A stretch of 37,403 bases of DNA, from NCBI GenBank assembly GCA_937951935.1, contig CALGAM010000242.1:1-37403 (forward strand), written 5' to 3'. Source of the stretch: an uncultured Micromonospora sp. Lineage in GTDB: Bacteria; Actinomycetota; Actinomycetes; Mycobacteriales; Micromonosporaceae. The notes under the pieces were generated by a model that worked only from the letters and a program-made list of their open reading frames with translations, was not told the DNA's origin and did not search any database. A program made the translations under genes and the position numbers. Numbering within the stretch: the stretch's first letter is position 1; each line of letters opens with the position of its first letter. Positions 14,327 to 21,504 of this stretch are shown here, in pieces.

Positions 14327-15480
14327 CACACACCCGCCCCGCTGAGCCGGCCCTCGATCTGCGCGCCGAGCCGGTCACGCAGCTCCTCGACCGGGATCTT
14401 GTTCAGCAACTCCGCGAAGAAGCCGCGCACCACGAGCTTGCGCGCCTCCTCCTCCGGGATACCCCGGGCCATCAGGTAGAAGAGCTGCTCGTCGTCGAAA
14501 CGCCCGGTCGCGCTGGCGTGCCCGGCCCCGGCCACCTCGCCGGTCTCGATCTCCAGGTTCGGCACGGAGTCGGCCCGGGCGCCGTCGGTGAGGACCAGGT
14601 TCCGGTTGATCTCGTACGTGTCGGTGCCGGTGGCCGCCGCCCGGATCAGCACGTCGCCGACCCAGACGGTGTGCGCGCCGCCGCCCTGCAGCGCCCCCCG
14701 GTAGCCGACGTAGCTGCGGCAGTCCGGCACGCTGTGGTCGACGAGCTGGCGGTGCTCCAGGTGCTGGCCCGCGTCGGCGAAGTAGAGCCCGTACAGCTCC
14801 GCCTCACCGCCCCGGTCGGTGTACTCGACGCTCGTGTACTGCCGGACCAGGTCCCCACCGAGGGTGACCTGCACGTGCGTCACCGCGGCGTCCCGGCCGA
14901 GCCGCAACCTCAGGTGCTGGGCCTGGATCGCGTCCCGCGCCCAGTCGGCGACGGTGACCAGGGTGAGCCGCGCCCCCTCGGCGACGGAGACCTCGACGTT
15001 GTCGGCGAGCGTCGCGCTGCCGGTCTGGTCGAACACCACCGTCGCCTCGGCCAGCGGCTGCACGTCCAGCAGGACGTGCTGGTACGCCACACCGTCGCCC
15101 TGGCCGCGGGTGGTGACCGTGACCAGGTCGGCCAGGGCCGCGCCCCGGGGCACGGTGACCACCAGCGCCTGGTCGAACCCGTTCCAGGCCTGCGCGCTGA
15201 TCCGGTCGAACGGCACGAGAACCTGACCGAGCCGGGGGTCGTCCCGCTTCACCCACTCGGCGGTGACCCCGTCGGGCGACCGTACCTCGGTGACGACCTG
15301 CCCGACCGGCGTCGGGGCGGCGTCGAGCAACGGACGCAGCCGCTTGAGCGGTGTGAACCGCCACTCCTCCTCCTGGCCGGTGATGGCCGGGAAGTCGGCG
15401 ACGTCGTACGAGCGGAGCGCCTGCGCCTTGGTGGTCAGCGGCGCGGCCGGCGTCGCGGGCGCGAATGCTTGGGTAGTCAT
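14326..15480 (-). CDS. sufD: SufD, Fe-S scaffold subunit
   Basis: A 384-residue SufB/D-family protein from ATG 15480. After a short variable head it has 'QEEEWRFTPLKRLRPLL', a long beta-helix core and the C-terminal family block 'GHASATGRFDDEQLFYLMARGIPEEEARKLVVRGFFAELL', which holds the histidine that SufD supplies at the SufB interface. SufD pairs with SufB and two SufC subunits as the de novo cluster scaffold. It is 73 bases downstream of sufB, the only sizeable gap between the core genes, with a UUCG hairpin in it, and overlaps the Rieske gene. Confidence 0.95.
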   Translation of the reverse strand: MTTQAFAPATPAAPLTTKAQALRSYDVADFPAITGQEEEWRFTPLKRLRPLLDAAPTPVGQVVTEVRSPDGVTAEWVKRDDPRLGQVLVPFDRISAQAWNGFDQALVVTVPRGAALADLVTVTTRGQGDGVAYQHVLLDVQPLAEATVVFDQTGSATLADNVEVSVAEGARLTLVTVADWARDAIQAQHLRLRLGRDAAVTHVQVTLGGDLVRQYTSVEYTDRGGEAELYGLYFADAGQHLEHRQLVDHSVPDCRSYVGYRGALQGGGAHTVWVGDVLIRAAATGTDTYEINRNLVLTDGARADSVPNLEIETGEVAGAGHASATGRFDDEQLFYLMARGIPEEEARKLVVRGFFAELLNKIPVEELRDRLGAQIEGRLSGAGV

Positions 15481-15502
15481 CTCATCCTTGGTCTTCGTCT
15501 CG

Positions 15503-15518
15503 CCCGTCCGAAGACGGG
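15503..15518 (-). other. C(UUCG)G tetraloop hairpin between sufB and sufD
   Basis: On the minus strand the sequence reads CCCGTC-TTCG-GACGGG, a six-pair stem closed by the exceptionally stable C(UUCG)G loop. It lies 23 bases upstream of the sufD start and 35 bases past the sufB stop. It may tune mRNA stability or sufD translation. Confidence 0.5.
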
Positions 15519-15553
15519 TCCGGGCCGGTCGGATCGCTGCCGTCGGCGGCGGG

Positions 15554-16984
15554 TCAGCCGACCGCGCCCTCCATCTGCAGCTCGATCAGCCGGTTGAGCT
15601 CCAGCGCGTACTCCATCGGCAGTTCCTTGGCGATCGGCTCGATGAAGCCGCGCACGATCATCGCCATCGCCTCGTCCTCGCTCAGGCCCCGGCTCATCAG
15701 GTAGAAGAGCTGGTCCTCGCTGACCTTGGAGACGGTCGCCTCGTGCCCCATCGCCACGTCGTCCTCGCGGATGTCGACGTACGGGTAGGTGTCTGAGCGG
15801 GAGATGGTGTCGACCAGCAGCGCGTCGCACTTGACCGTGCTGGCGCTGTGGTGCGCCCCCTCCAGCACCTGCACCAGGCCCCGGTACGACGTCCGGCCGC
15901 CGCCCCGGGCGATCGACTTGCTCACGATCGTGCTCGACGTGTGCGGCGCGGCGTGCACCATCTTCGCGCCGGCGTCCTGGTGCTGGCCCTCGCCGGCCAT
16001 CGCGACCGAGAGCACCTCGCCCTTGGCGTGTTCGCCGGTCATGTAGACCGCCGGGTACTTCATGGTGACCTTGGAGCCGATGTTGCCGTCGATCCACTCC
16101 ATGGTCGCGCCCTCGTGGCAGACGGCCCGCTTGGTGACCAGGTTGTAGACGTTGGTCGACCAGTTCTGGATGGTCGTGTAGCGGCAGCGGGCGTTCTTCT
16201 TGACGATGATCTCGACGACCGCGCTGTGCAACGAGTCGGAGGAGTAGATCGGCGCGGTGCAGCCCTCGACGTAGTGCACGTACGCACCCTCGTCGACGAT
16301 GATCAGCGTCCGCTCGAACTGGCCCATGTTCTCCGTGTTGATCCGGAAGTACGCCTGCAGCGGGATCTCCACGTGCACTCCCTTCGGCACGTAGATGAAC
16401 GACCCACCGGACCAGACGGCGGTGTTGAGCGCGGCGAACTTGTTGTCGCCGACCGGGATCACCGTGCCGAAGTACTCCTTGAAGAGGTCCTCGTGCTCCT
16501 TGAGCGCGGTGTCGGTGTCCAGGAAGATGACGCCCTGCTCCTCCAGGTCCTCCCGGATCTTGTGGTAGACCACCTCGGACTCGTACTGGGCGGCGACCCC
16601 GGCGACCAGACGCCGCTTCTCCGCCTCCGGGATGCCCAGCCTGTCGTAGGTGTTCTTGATGTCCTGGGGCAGGTCGTCCCAGCTCGTGGCCTGCTTCTCG
16701 GTGGAGCGGACGAAGTACTTGATGTTGTCGAAGTCGATCCCGCTGAGGTCGGCGCCCCAGGCCGGCAACGGCTTGCGCTCGAAGAGCCGCAGCCCCTTGA
16801 GCCGCCGTTCGAGCATCCAGGCGGGCTCGTTCTTCTTGGCGGAGATGTCCCGCACCACCGCCTCGTCGAGGCCGCGCGGCGCGGCCGCGCCGGCCGTGTC
16901 CGGGTCGGCCCAGCCGTACTCGTAGCGGCCCAGGGCGGCGAGCTGCTCCTCCTGCGTCATGGGCTGGACGATCTGCTCGGTCAT
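15554..16984 (-). CDS. sufB: SufB, Fe-S scaffold subunit
   Basis: A 476-residue SufB from ATG 16984, which overlaps the sufR stop (ATGA). Recognisable blocks are 'KNEPAWMLERRLKGLRLF' near the start, 'GVIFLDTDTALKEHEDLFKEYFGTVIP', 'GGSFIYVPKGVHVEIPLQAYFRIN', 'VHYVEGCTAPIYSSDSLHSAVVEI' and the C-terminal 'CDALLVDTISRSDTYPY' followed by 'DDVAMGHEATVSKVSEDQLFYLMSRGLSE'. The cysteine in 'KCDALLVD' is the cluster/persulfide site known from SufB proteins. It contains no intein, unlike mycobacterial SufB. It forms the scaffold with SufC and SufD. Confidence 0.97.
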   Translation of the reverse strand: MTEQIVQPMTQEEQLAALGRYEYGWADPDTAGAAAPRGLDEAVVRDISAKKNEPAWMLERRLKGLRLFERKPLPAWGADLSGIDFDNIKYFVRSTEKQATSWDDLPQDIKNTYDRLGIPEAEKRRLVAGVAAQYESEVVYHKIREDLEEQGVIFLDTDTALKEHEDLFKEYFGTVIPVGDNKFAALNTAVWSGGSFIYVPKGVHVEIPLQAYFRINTENMGQFERTLIIVDEGAYVHYVEGCTAPIYSSDSLHSAVVEIIVKKNARCRYTTIQNWSTNVYNLVTKRAVCHEGATMEWIDGNIGSKVTMKYPAVYMTGEHAKGEVLSVAMAGEGQHQDAGAKMVHAAPHTSSTIVSKSIARGGGRTSYRGLVQVLEGAHHSASTVKCDALLVDTISRSDTYPYVDIREDDVAMGHEATVSKVSEDQLFYLMSRGLSEDEAMAMIVRGFIEPIAKELPMEYALELNRLIELQMEGAVG

Positions 16985-17742
16985 GTATCAGTCCTCACAC
17001 TGCTGACGGAAGGGTTCGGCTGGGCCGGGATGTGCGTGGTGCACACCCCGTCGCCGTGGGCGATGGTGGCCAGGCGCTGCACGTGGGTACCGACCAGGCG
17101 GGAGATGACCGCCGTCTCGGCCTCGCACAACTGGGGGAACTCCGCGGCCACGTGGGCCACCGGGCAGTGGTGCTGGCACAACTGCCCGCCGGAGGCGATC
17201 GTGGACGCGTTGGCAGCGTAACCCTCCGCGGTCAGCGCCCCGGCGAGCGCCTCGGCCCTGGCCAGCGGATCGTCTCCGGCGCCCTCCATGGCTGCTCGGC
17301 ACCGAGCCTCGAGCGCGGCGACCTGCTCGGCCGCGAACGCCCCGACCGCGTCCTCACCGCAGTGCCGCGCGATCCAGCGCAGCGCGGCGGTGGCCATCCC
17401 GTCGTAGGTGTGGGTGCCGCAGCGCCGCCGCCCGGAATCGGTGAGCCGGTACACCTTGGCGGGTCGCCCCCGACCACGCCTGCCCCGGACGGCCTGGTCA
17501 CAGGCGACGACGTCGCCGTCGGCGAGCATCGCGTCGAGGTGGCGGCGGATCGCCGCGGGGCTGAGCCCCAGTTCCGCGCCGAGCTGGGCGGCGGTGGCGG
17601 CGCCGCGCCTCAGCAGGAGCTGGGTCACCCGGTCCCGGGTGGGGCGGGGGTCCTGGCCGGTCGACCCGGCGGATGCGGCGGCGCGGCCGGTGGCCCGCTG
17701 GGCCGCCCGCCTCCGCTCGGAGTACGCCGCCAGGTTTTTCAC
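16981..17742 (-). CDS. sufR: SufR, Fe-S-sensing repressor of the suf operon
   Basis: A 253-residue regulator read from GTG 17742 (VKNLAAYSERRR); a TTG at 17778 is also in frame, but the protein head fits the shorter form. The winged helix-turn-helix is in 'RVTQLLLRRGAATAAQLGAELGLSPAAIRRHLDAMLADGDVV' with the basic wing 'VRGRRGRGRPAKVYRLT'. The C-terminal 'LCQHHCPVAHVAAEFPQLCEAE' supplies a C-x3-C-x12-C set, the cluster ligands of SufR. By family, holo-SufR represses suf and iron limitation relieves it. As the first gene of the operon it would be autoregulated. No Shine-Dalgarno is visible, so it may be leaderless. Confidence 0.93.
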   Translation of the reverse strand: MKNLAAYSERRRAAQRATGRAAASAGSTGQDPRPTRDRVTQLLLRRGAATAAQLGAELGLSPAAIRRHLDAMLADGDVVACDQAVRGRRGRGRPAKVYRLTDSGRRRCGTHTYDGMATAALRWIARHCGEDAVGAFAAEQVAALEARCRAAMEGAGDDPLARAEALAGALTAEGYAANASTIASGGQLCQHHCPVAHVAAEFPQLCEAETAVISRLVGTHVQRLATIAHGDGVCTTHIPAQPNPSVSSVRTDT

Positions 17743-17809
17743 TACGCCAACGTTACGTATTTCGTCCAGGGTCCGCAAATCGGGGTCCCGGTGATCCGGG
17801 CCACCTGCG

Positions 17810-17828
17810 GGCGGACACGACGTCCGCC
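17810..17828. promoter_or_regulatory. Inverted repeat in the sufR-ctaA divergent region
   Basis: GGCGGAC (17810-17816) and GTCCGCC (17822-17828) form a perfect seven-base dyad with a five-base centre. It lies 68 bases upstream of sufR and 22 bases upstream of the chosen ctaA start. It is a possible operator for SufR or another redox regulator; this is unproven. A TACGAT -10-like box for ctaA overlaps the ATG at 17850. Confidence 0.35.
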
Positions 17829-17849
17829 ATGATCACATTTGCACGTACG

Positions 17850-18812
17850 ATGGCTGGCGTGAGCCGAATTGCCAAAATTTCCGGCAAACCCGCCCTATCG
17901 CGACTGGCCTTCGCGTCCGTGGTCGCCAATGTCGTGATCGTCGGCACCGGCGGGGCGGTCCGGCTGACGGAATCCGGGCTCGGCTGCCCCACCTGGCCCC
18001 GCTGCACCGACGAGTCGTACACGACCACGCCGGAGATGGGCGTCCACGGGGCGATCGAGTTCGGCAACCGGCTGCTCACGTTCGTCCTCGCCGCGATCGT
18101 GATCGCCGGCGTGGTCGTCGCCTGGCAGCAGCGCCCCCGCCGTCGCTCGCTGGTGGCGCTCTCCGTCGCCACCGCGCTCGGCATCCCGGCCCAGGCGGTG
18201 ATCGGCGGCGTCACCGTCCTCACCGACCTCAACCCGTGGGTGGTCGGGCTGCACTTCCTGGCGTCGATGGCGGTCATCGCGGCGGCGTACGCCTTCTGGC
18301 GGACGGCCCGGGAACCGGACGGGCCGACCCGACCGACCGTTCCCGGACCGCTGCGGACGCTGGCCGGCCTCACCGTCGGCGTCACCGGGCTGGTGCTGCT
18401 GGTCGGCACCTGGGTGACCGGCAGCGGACCGCACTCCGGCGACTCCGGCGCGGCTCGCAACGGCCTGGATCCGGAGTCCATCTCGCAGGTCCACGCCGAC
18501 ACGGTCTTCCTGCTGCTCGGCCTGTCCGTCGCGCTGTGGTTCGCGTTTCGCGCGGTCGCCGCGCCGCCCGCCGCGACCCGTGCGGCCGGGCTGCTGGTCC
18601 TGACCGAACTCGGTCAGGGCGTGATCGGCTTCGCCCAGTACTTCACCGGGCTGCCGGTGGTGCTGGTCGGCGCCCACCTGGTCGGTTCCTGCCTGGTCTG
18701 GCTGGCCGCCCTCGCGGTGCTCTGGGCGACCCGGGACCGGCAGCCGGCGACCGCGCCGACCTCACCCGCCGCGGGTGCGACCGACGTCCGCGTGGCCGTC
18801 CCCGCGCGGTGA
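17850..18812 (+). CDS. ctaA: Heme A synthase, COX15/CtaA
   Basis: A membrane protein of 320 residues from ATG 17850. Other in-frame starts are ATG 17829 and GTG 17859; a -10-like TACGAT just upstream could make the GTG leaderless. It oxidises the C-8 methyl of heme O to the formyl group of heme A for cytochrome aa3 oxidase. About eight helices are present in two repeats, with the four heme-binding histidines at His66 (MGVHGAIEFGNR), His135 (VVGLHFLASM), His215 (SQVHADTV) and His276 (VGAHLVGS). The first extracellular loop has the cysteine pair Cys46/Cys52 in 'GLGCPTWPRCTD'. ctaB, the preceding step, lies 1.5 kb further on. Confidence 0.93.
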   Translation: MAGVSRIAKISGKPALSRLAFASVVANVVIVGTGGAVRLTESGLGCPTWPRCTDESYTTTPEMGVHGAIEFGNRLLTFVLAAIVIAGVVVAWQQRPRRRSLVALSVATALGIPAQAVIGGVTVLTDLNPWVVGLHFLASMAVIAAAYAFWRTAREPDGPTRPTVPGPLRTLAGLTVGVTGLVLLVGTWVTGSGPHSGDSGAARNGLDPESISQVHADTVFLLLGLSVALWFAFRAVAAPPAATRAAGLLVLTELGQGVIGFAQYFTGLPVVLVGAHLVGSCLVWLAALAVLWATRDRQPATAPTSPAAGATDVRVAVPAR

Positions 18813-18846
18813 CCGCCGGAGGCGGGCCGGACCGCGGGGGTGCCGT

Positions 18847-19755
18847 TCAGGAGGCGAGGCGGGCGACGATCGCGTCGGCGAGCCGCCCGGCGGCCGCGGG
18901 ATCGTGGGCCAGGAACAGCGACGGCTCGGTCACCTCCAGTTCGAGCAGCATCGGCGCCCCGTCGGGCCCCGGCAGGAGGTCCACCCGGGCGTAGAGCAGG
19001 CGGTCCCGGCCACCGGGCACCGCCGCCAGCACCTGCTCGGCCGCCGCCAGCTCCCGCGCGGCCGGAACCCGCGGCGTGATCCGCTCGGGCCGGTAGAGTC
19101 CCTCGGCACCGCGGTCCGGGCCGTCCAGCATCGCCCCCTTGCGGATCGCGTGGCTGAAGGCGAGGCCGTCGGGTCCGGCGAGGAAGAGCAGGGCGGTCTC
19201 CCCGGCCGTGTCCACCGCGCCCAGGTACGGCTGCACCATGACCACGCGGCCGGCCGCCTGCAACCGCGCGACGTGTGCGACGGCCAACCGCCGGTGCTCG
19301 GGGTCGGCCAGGTCGTACCGGCCGGCGTCGCGGCTCCCGGCGCCGACGGCGGGCTTGACGACGTACGTGCCGTCCTCCGGCGGCGTCCACGCGTCCCCGG
19401 GGGCGACCCACCGGGTCGGCACGGTCGGTACGCCGGCGGCGGCGAGGTCCCGCAGGTACCGCTTGTCCGTGTTCCAGTCGACGATGTCCGCCGGATTGGC
19501 CAGGCCGGGCACGGTGGCCGCCCAGGCGACGAACTCGTCCCGCCGCGACGGGTAGTCCCAGGGCGAACGGATCACCGCGAGCCGGTAGCCGGCCCAGTCC
19601 ACCGCGGGGTCGTCCCAGAGCACCGCCTCGGCCCGCACACCACGCTCGGCCAGCGCCGCGCGCAGCAGGCGGTCGTCCGGGTCGAGATCGGGAAGGTCGG
19701 CGCAGGTAACGAGGGCGACCCGGGGAAGGCCCCGGGTCGCGCGAATATCGGACAC
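18847..19755 (-). CDS. ATP-grasp ligase of unknown substrate
   Basis: A 302-residue protein from GTG 19755, only five bases after the stop of the small gene upstream, so translation is probably coupled. It starts 'PRVALVTCADLPDLDPDDRLL', has the motif 'AVIRSPWDYPSRRDEF' of the RimK/DcsG-like ATP-grasp group, the nucleotide-binding 'GTYVVKPAVGAGSRDAGRY', and the metal-binding end 'YARVDLLPGPDGAPMLLELEVTEPSLFL'. ATP-grasp enzymes join a carboxylate to an amine or thiol through an acyl phosphate; relatives include glutathione synthetase and the cycloserine ligase DcsG. The substrate here is unknown. It converges on ctaA with 34 bases between the stops. Confidence 0.82.
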   Translation of the reverse strand: MSDIRATRGLPRVALVTCADLPDLDPDDRLLRAALAERGVRAEAVLWDDPAVDWAGYRLAVIRSPWDYPSRRDEFVAWAATVPGLANPADIVDWNTDKRYLRDLAAAGVPTVPTRWVAPGDAWTPPEDGTYVVKPAVGAGSRDAGRYDLADPEHRRLAVAHVARLQAAGRVVMVQPYLGAVDTAGETALLFLAGPDGLAFSHAIRKGAMLDGPDRGAEGLYRPERITPRVPAARELAAAEQVLAAVPGGRDRLLYARVDLLPGPDGAPMLLELEVTEPSLFLAHDPAAAGRLADAIVARLAS

Positions 19756-19760
19756 GGTTG

Positions 19761-20090
19761 TCAGCGGGCCAGGCTGCGCCGCGCCATTGATCTCCACAGA
19801 TCGTTGCTCGGCCGCATCTGGTCCATCAGTTCCCGTTCCCATCCGTTCTCCACCGCCACCCCCGCTTTGGCACAGGCCTGGCGCGCGACGTCGGTACCGG
19901 TGGCGAACTGGTCCGCCCACGCCCCGTCCTCCCCGACCAGGACGATCCGGGCGCCTCGCCTGCCGACGTACTCGATGACCGCCTTGGCGCCTCCGTGGCC
20001 GGCCGCGAACGCCTTGATGCCGGCGACGAGCCCGTGGGGGGTCTGGTCCGGCACCTCACCGGTCGACGTCGTATCGGAACCATCTGCCAT
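19761..20090 (-). CDS. Small conserved-looking protein of unknown function, paired with the ATP-grasp gene
   Basis: A 109-residue protein from ATG 20090. After a short acidic/threonine-rich head (residues 1-16) it has a compact alpha/beta look: 'HGLVAGIKAFAAGHGGAKAVIEYVGRRGARIVLVGEDGAWADQFA', then a helical second half ending 'MRPSNDLWRSMARRSLAR'. There is no membrane segment, cysteine cluster or known catalytic motif beyond a single Cys in 'RQACAKAG'. I do not recognise the family. It is five bases upstream of the ATP-grasp gene, so the two should be expressed together; it may be a partner or substrate, which is inference only. Confidence 0.72.
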   Translation of the reverse strand: MADGSDTTSTGEVPDQTPHGLVAGIKAFAAGHGGAKAVIEYVGRRGARIVLVGEDGAWADQFATGTDVARQACAKAGVAVENGWERELMDQMRPSNDLWRSMARRSLAR

Positions 20091-20191
20091 GACGCGAAGC
20101 CTAAGCAGACGCGACGCGCCGCGCTGTGCGGCCGGGAAATTTTTGTGACGGCAATTACGGCGGGGTTTCGCGCATAACAGCGGCACGTTGC

Positions 20192-20229
20192 ACCGATTTT
20201 TCGGCCTATAGCCAGAAAAAGTAATCGGT
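20192..20229. terminator. AT-rich imperfect palindrome between ctaB and the small unknown gene
   Basis: ACCGATT (20192-20198) is matched by AATCGGT (20223-20229). Inside, TTTTTC-GGC faces GCC-AGAAAAA across CTATA, so most of the 38 bases can pair. It lies 58 bases past the ctaB stop and about 100 bases upstream of the gene starting at 20090. It may terminate ctaB or act as an operator; the AT-rich make-up stands out from the surrounding DNA. Confidence 0.45.
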
Positions 20230-20286
20230 CAATTCACGTTTGGGCGGCCCAGAAAAGGACAAACGACCACAAACCGGTTGATAACA

Positions 20287-21231
20287 CTAAAGAAGTGCAT
20301 CGACCGCGACCGCGGCGAACAGGATCGTCAGGTAGGTGGTCGACCAGTGGAACAACCGCATCGGCCGCGGCGCCTCACCCCGCTCGGTACGCCGGTGCAG
20401 CCGGTGCGCCTCGGCAACGAAGAGCCCGCCGGCCACCAGTGCCACGACGCCGTAGACCGGTCCCATCCCCAGCGGCCAGACCAGCACCGAGGTCACGACC
20501 GTCAACCAGGTGTAGAGGATGACCTCCAGGTTGACCCGGCGCGGCGACGCCACCACCGGCAGCATCGGAATGCCCGCCCGGGCGTAGTCGTCCCGGAACT
20601 TGATGGCCAGGGCATAGAAGTGCGGCAGTTGCCAGAAGAAGACCACCGCGAAGAGCGCCCAGGCGAGCGCCGACAGCGACCCCGTGACCGCGGCCCAGCC
20701 GATGAGCACCGGCGCCGACCCGCAGACGCCGCCCCAGAACGTGTTCTGCGCGGTGGTCCGTTTCAGCCACAGCGTGTAGACGAGGTCGTAGTAGGCGATG
20801 GCGGCGAGGGTGAGCCCCGCGGCGAGCCAGTTCGTGAGGGCCGCCATCAGGCCCACCGACACCACGGCCAGGACCAGACCGAAGATCAGCGCACTACGCG
20901 GCGCCACCGTGTGGGTGGGCAGCGGGCGCCGCCTGGTCCGCTTCATCACCTCGTCGATGTCGCGGTCGAGGTAACAGTTCAGCGCGTTGGCCGCCCCCGC
21001 CGCCAGCGAACCACCGACCAGCACCACCGCGACCAGCCACAGCGACGGCAGACCGTCCGCGGCGAGCATCATCGTCGGCACCGTGGTGATCAGCAGCAGT
21101 TCCACGATCCGCGGCTTGGTCAGCGCGACGTACGCCCGGACCCGGGCGGCGACGGCGCCCCGCCGGGACACCCCGTGACCGGCCGCCTGCTCGACGGCGC
21201 CGGTCGCGGGGCGGTCGGTGATCATGCTCAC
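20287..21231 (-). CDS. ctaB: Protoheme IX farnesyltransferase (heme O synthase), CtaB
   Basis: A 314-residue membrane prenyltransferase from GTG 21231 (VSMITDRP), chosen for GGAAGGTGG upstream. It adds a farnesyl group to heme B to give heme O, the substrate of CtaA. The first Asp-rich motif is 'NALNCYLDRDIDEVMKRTRRRPLP' (Asn85, Asp89, Asp93), and the second 'KFRDDYARAGIPMLPVV'; about eight or nine helices alternate with these, and 'FFWQLPHFYALA' is a typical UbiA/COX10 segment. It is divergent from tkt; the 273 bases between hold promoters for both. Confidence 0.95.
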   Translation of the reverse strand: MSMITDRPATGAVEQAAGHGVSRRGAVAARVRAYVALTKPRIVELLLITTVPTMMLAADGLPSLWLVAVVLVGGSLAAGAANALNCYLDRDIDEVMKRTRRRPLPTHTVAPRSALIFGLVLAVVSVGLMAALTNWLAAGLTLAAIAYYDLVYTLWLKRTTAQNTFWGGVCGSAPVLIGWAAVTGSLSALAWALFAVVFFWQLPHFYALAIKFRDDYARAGIPMLPVVASPRRVNLEVILYTWLTVVTSVLVWPLGMGPVYGVVALVAGGLFVAEAHRLHRRTERGEAPRPMRLFHWSTTYLTILFAAVAVDALL

Positions 21232-21453
21232 GGATTGCCACCTTCCGGCGTCGGCGCCAAACAGCGGTGTCGGACAGGGCCAGGCGGCCGACCAGCCGGG
21301 GATCGGCGCACCGACCGACAGCCTACGCGCCGTCGTTCTCGCTGCCCTGGCGACCCTTGGTCGGTGCTGACGGTCACACCGACGCCCCGACACATCGACG
21401 CGAATCCGCCCACTCGTGCCGTGATCCGGGACCTGCCGTTGATAACCGGTCGC

Positions 21454-21459
21454 TAGGGT
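21454..21459 (+). promoter_or_regulatory. Candidate -10 box for the tkt operon
   Basis: TAGGGT, a frequent actinobacterial -10 hexamer, lies about 46 bases before the tkt GTG and would give a 40-base leader ending in AAGGAG. No convincing -35 element is at the right distance, which is usual for these promoters. Confidence 0.4.
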
Positions 21460-21504
21460 CGACAGGTGAGGGTTCCGCCCATCTGCCAAGGAGCACACAC
21501 CATC

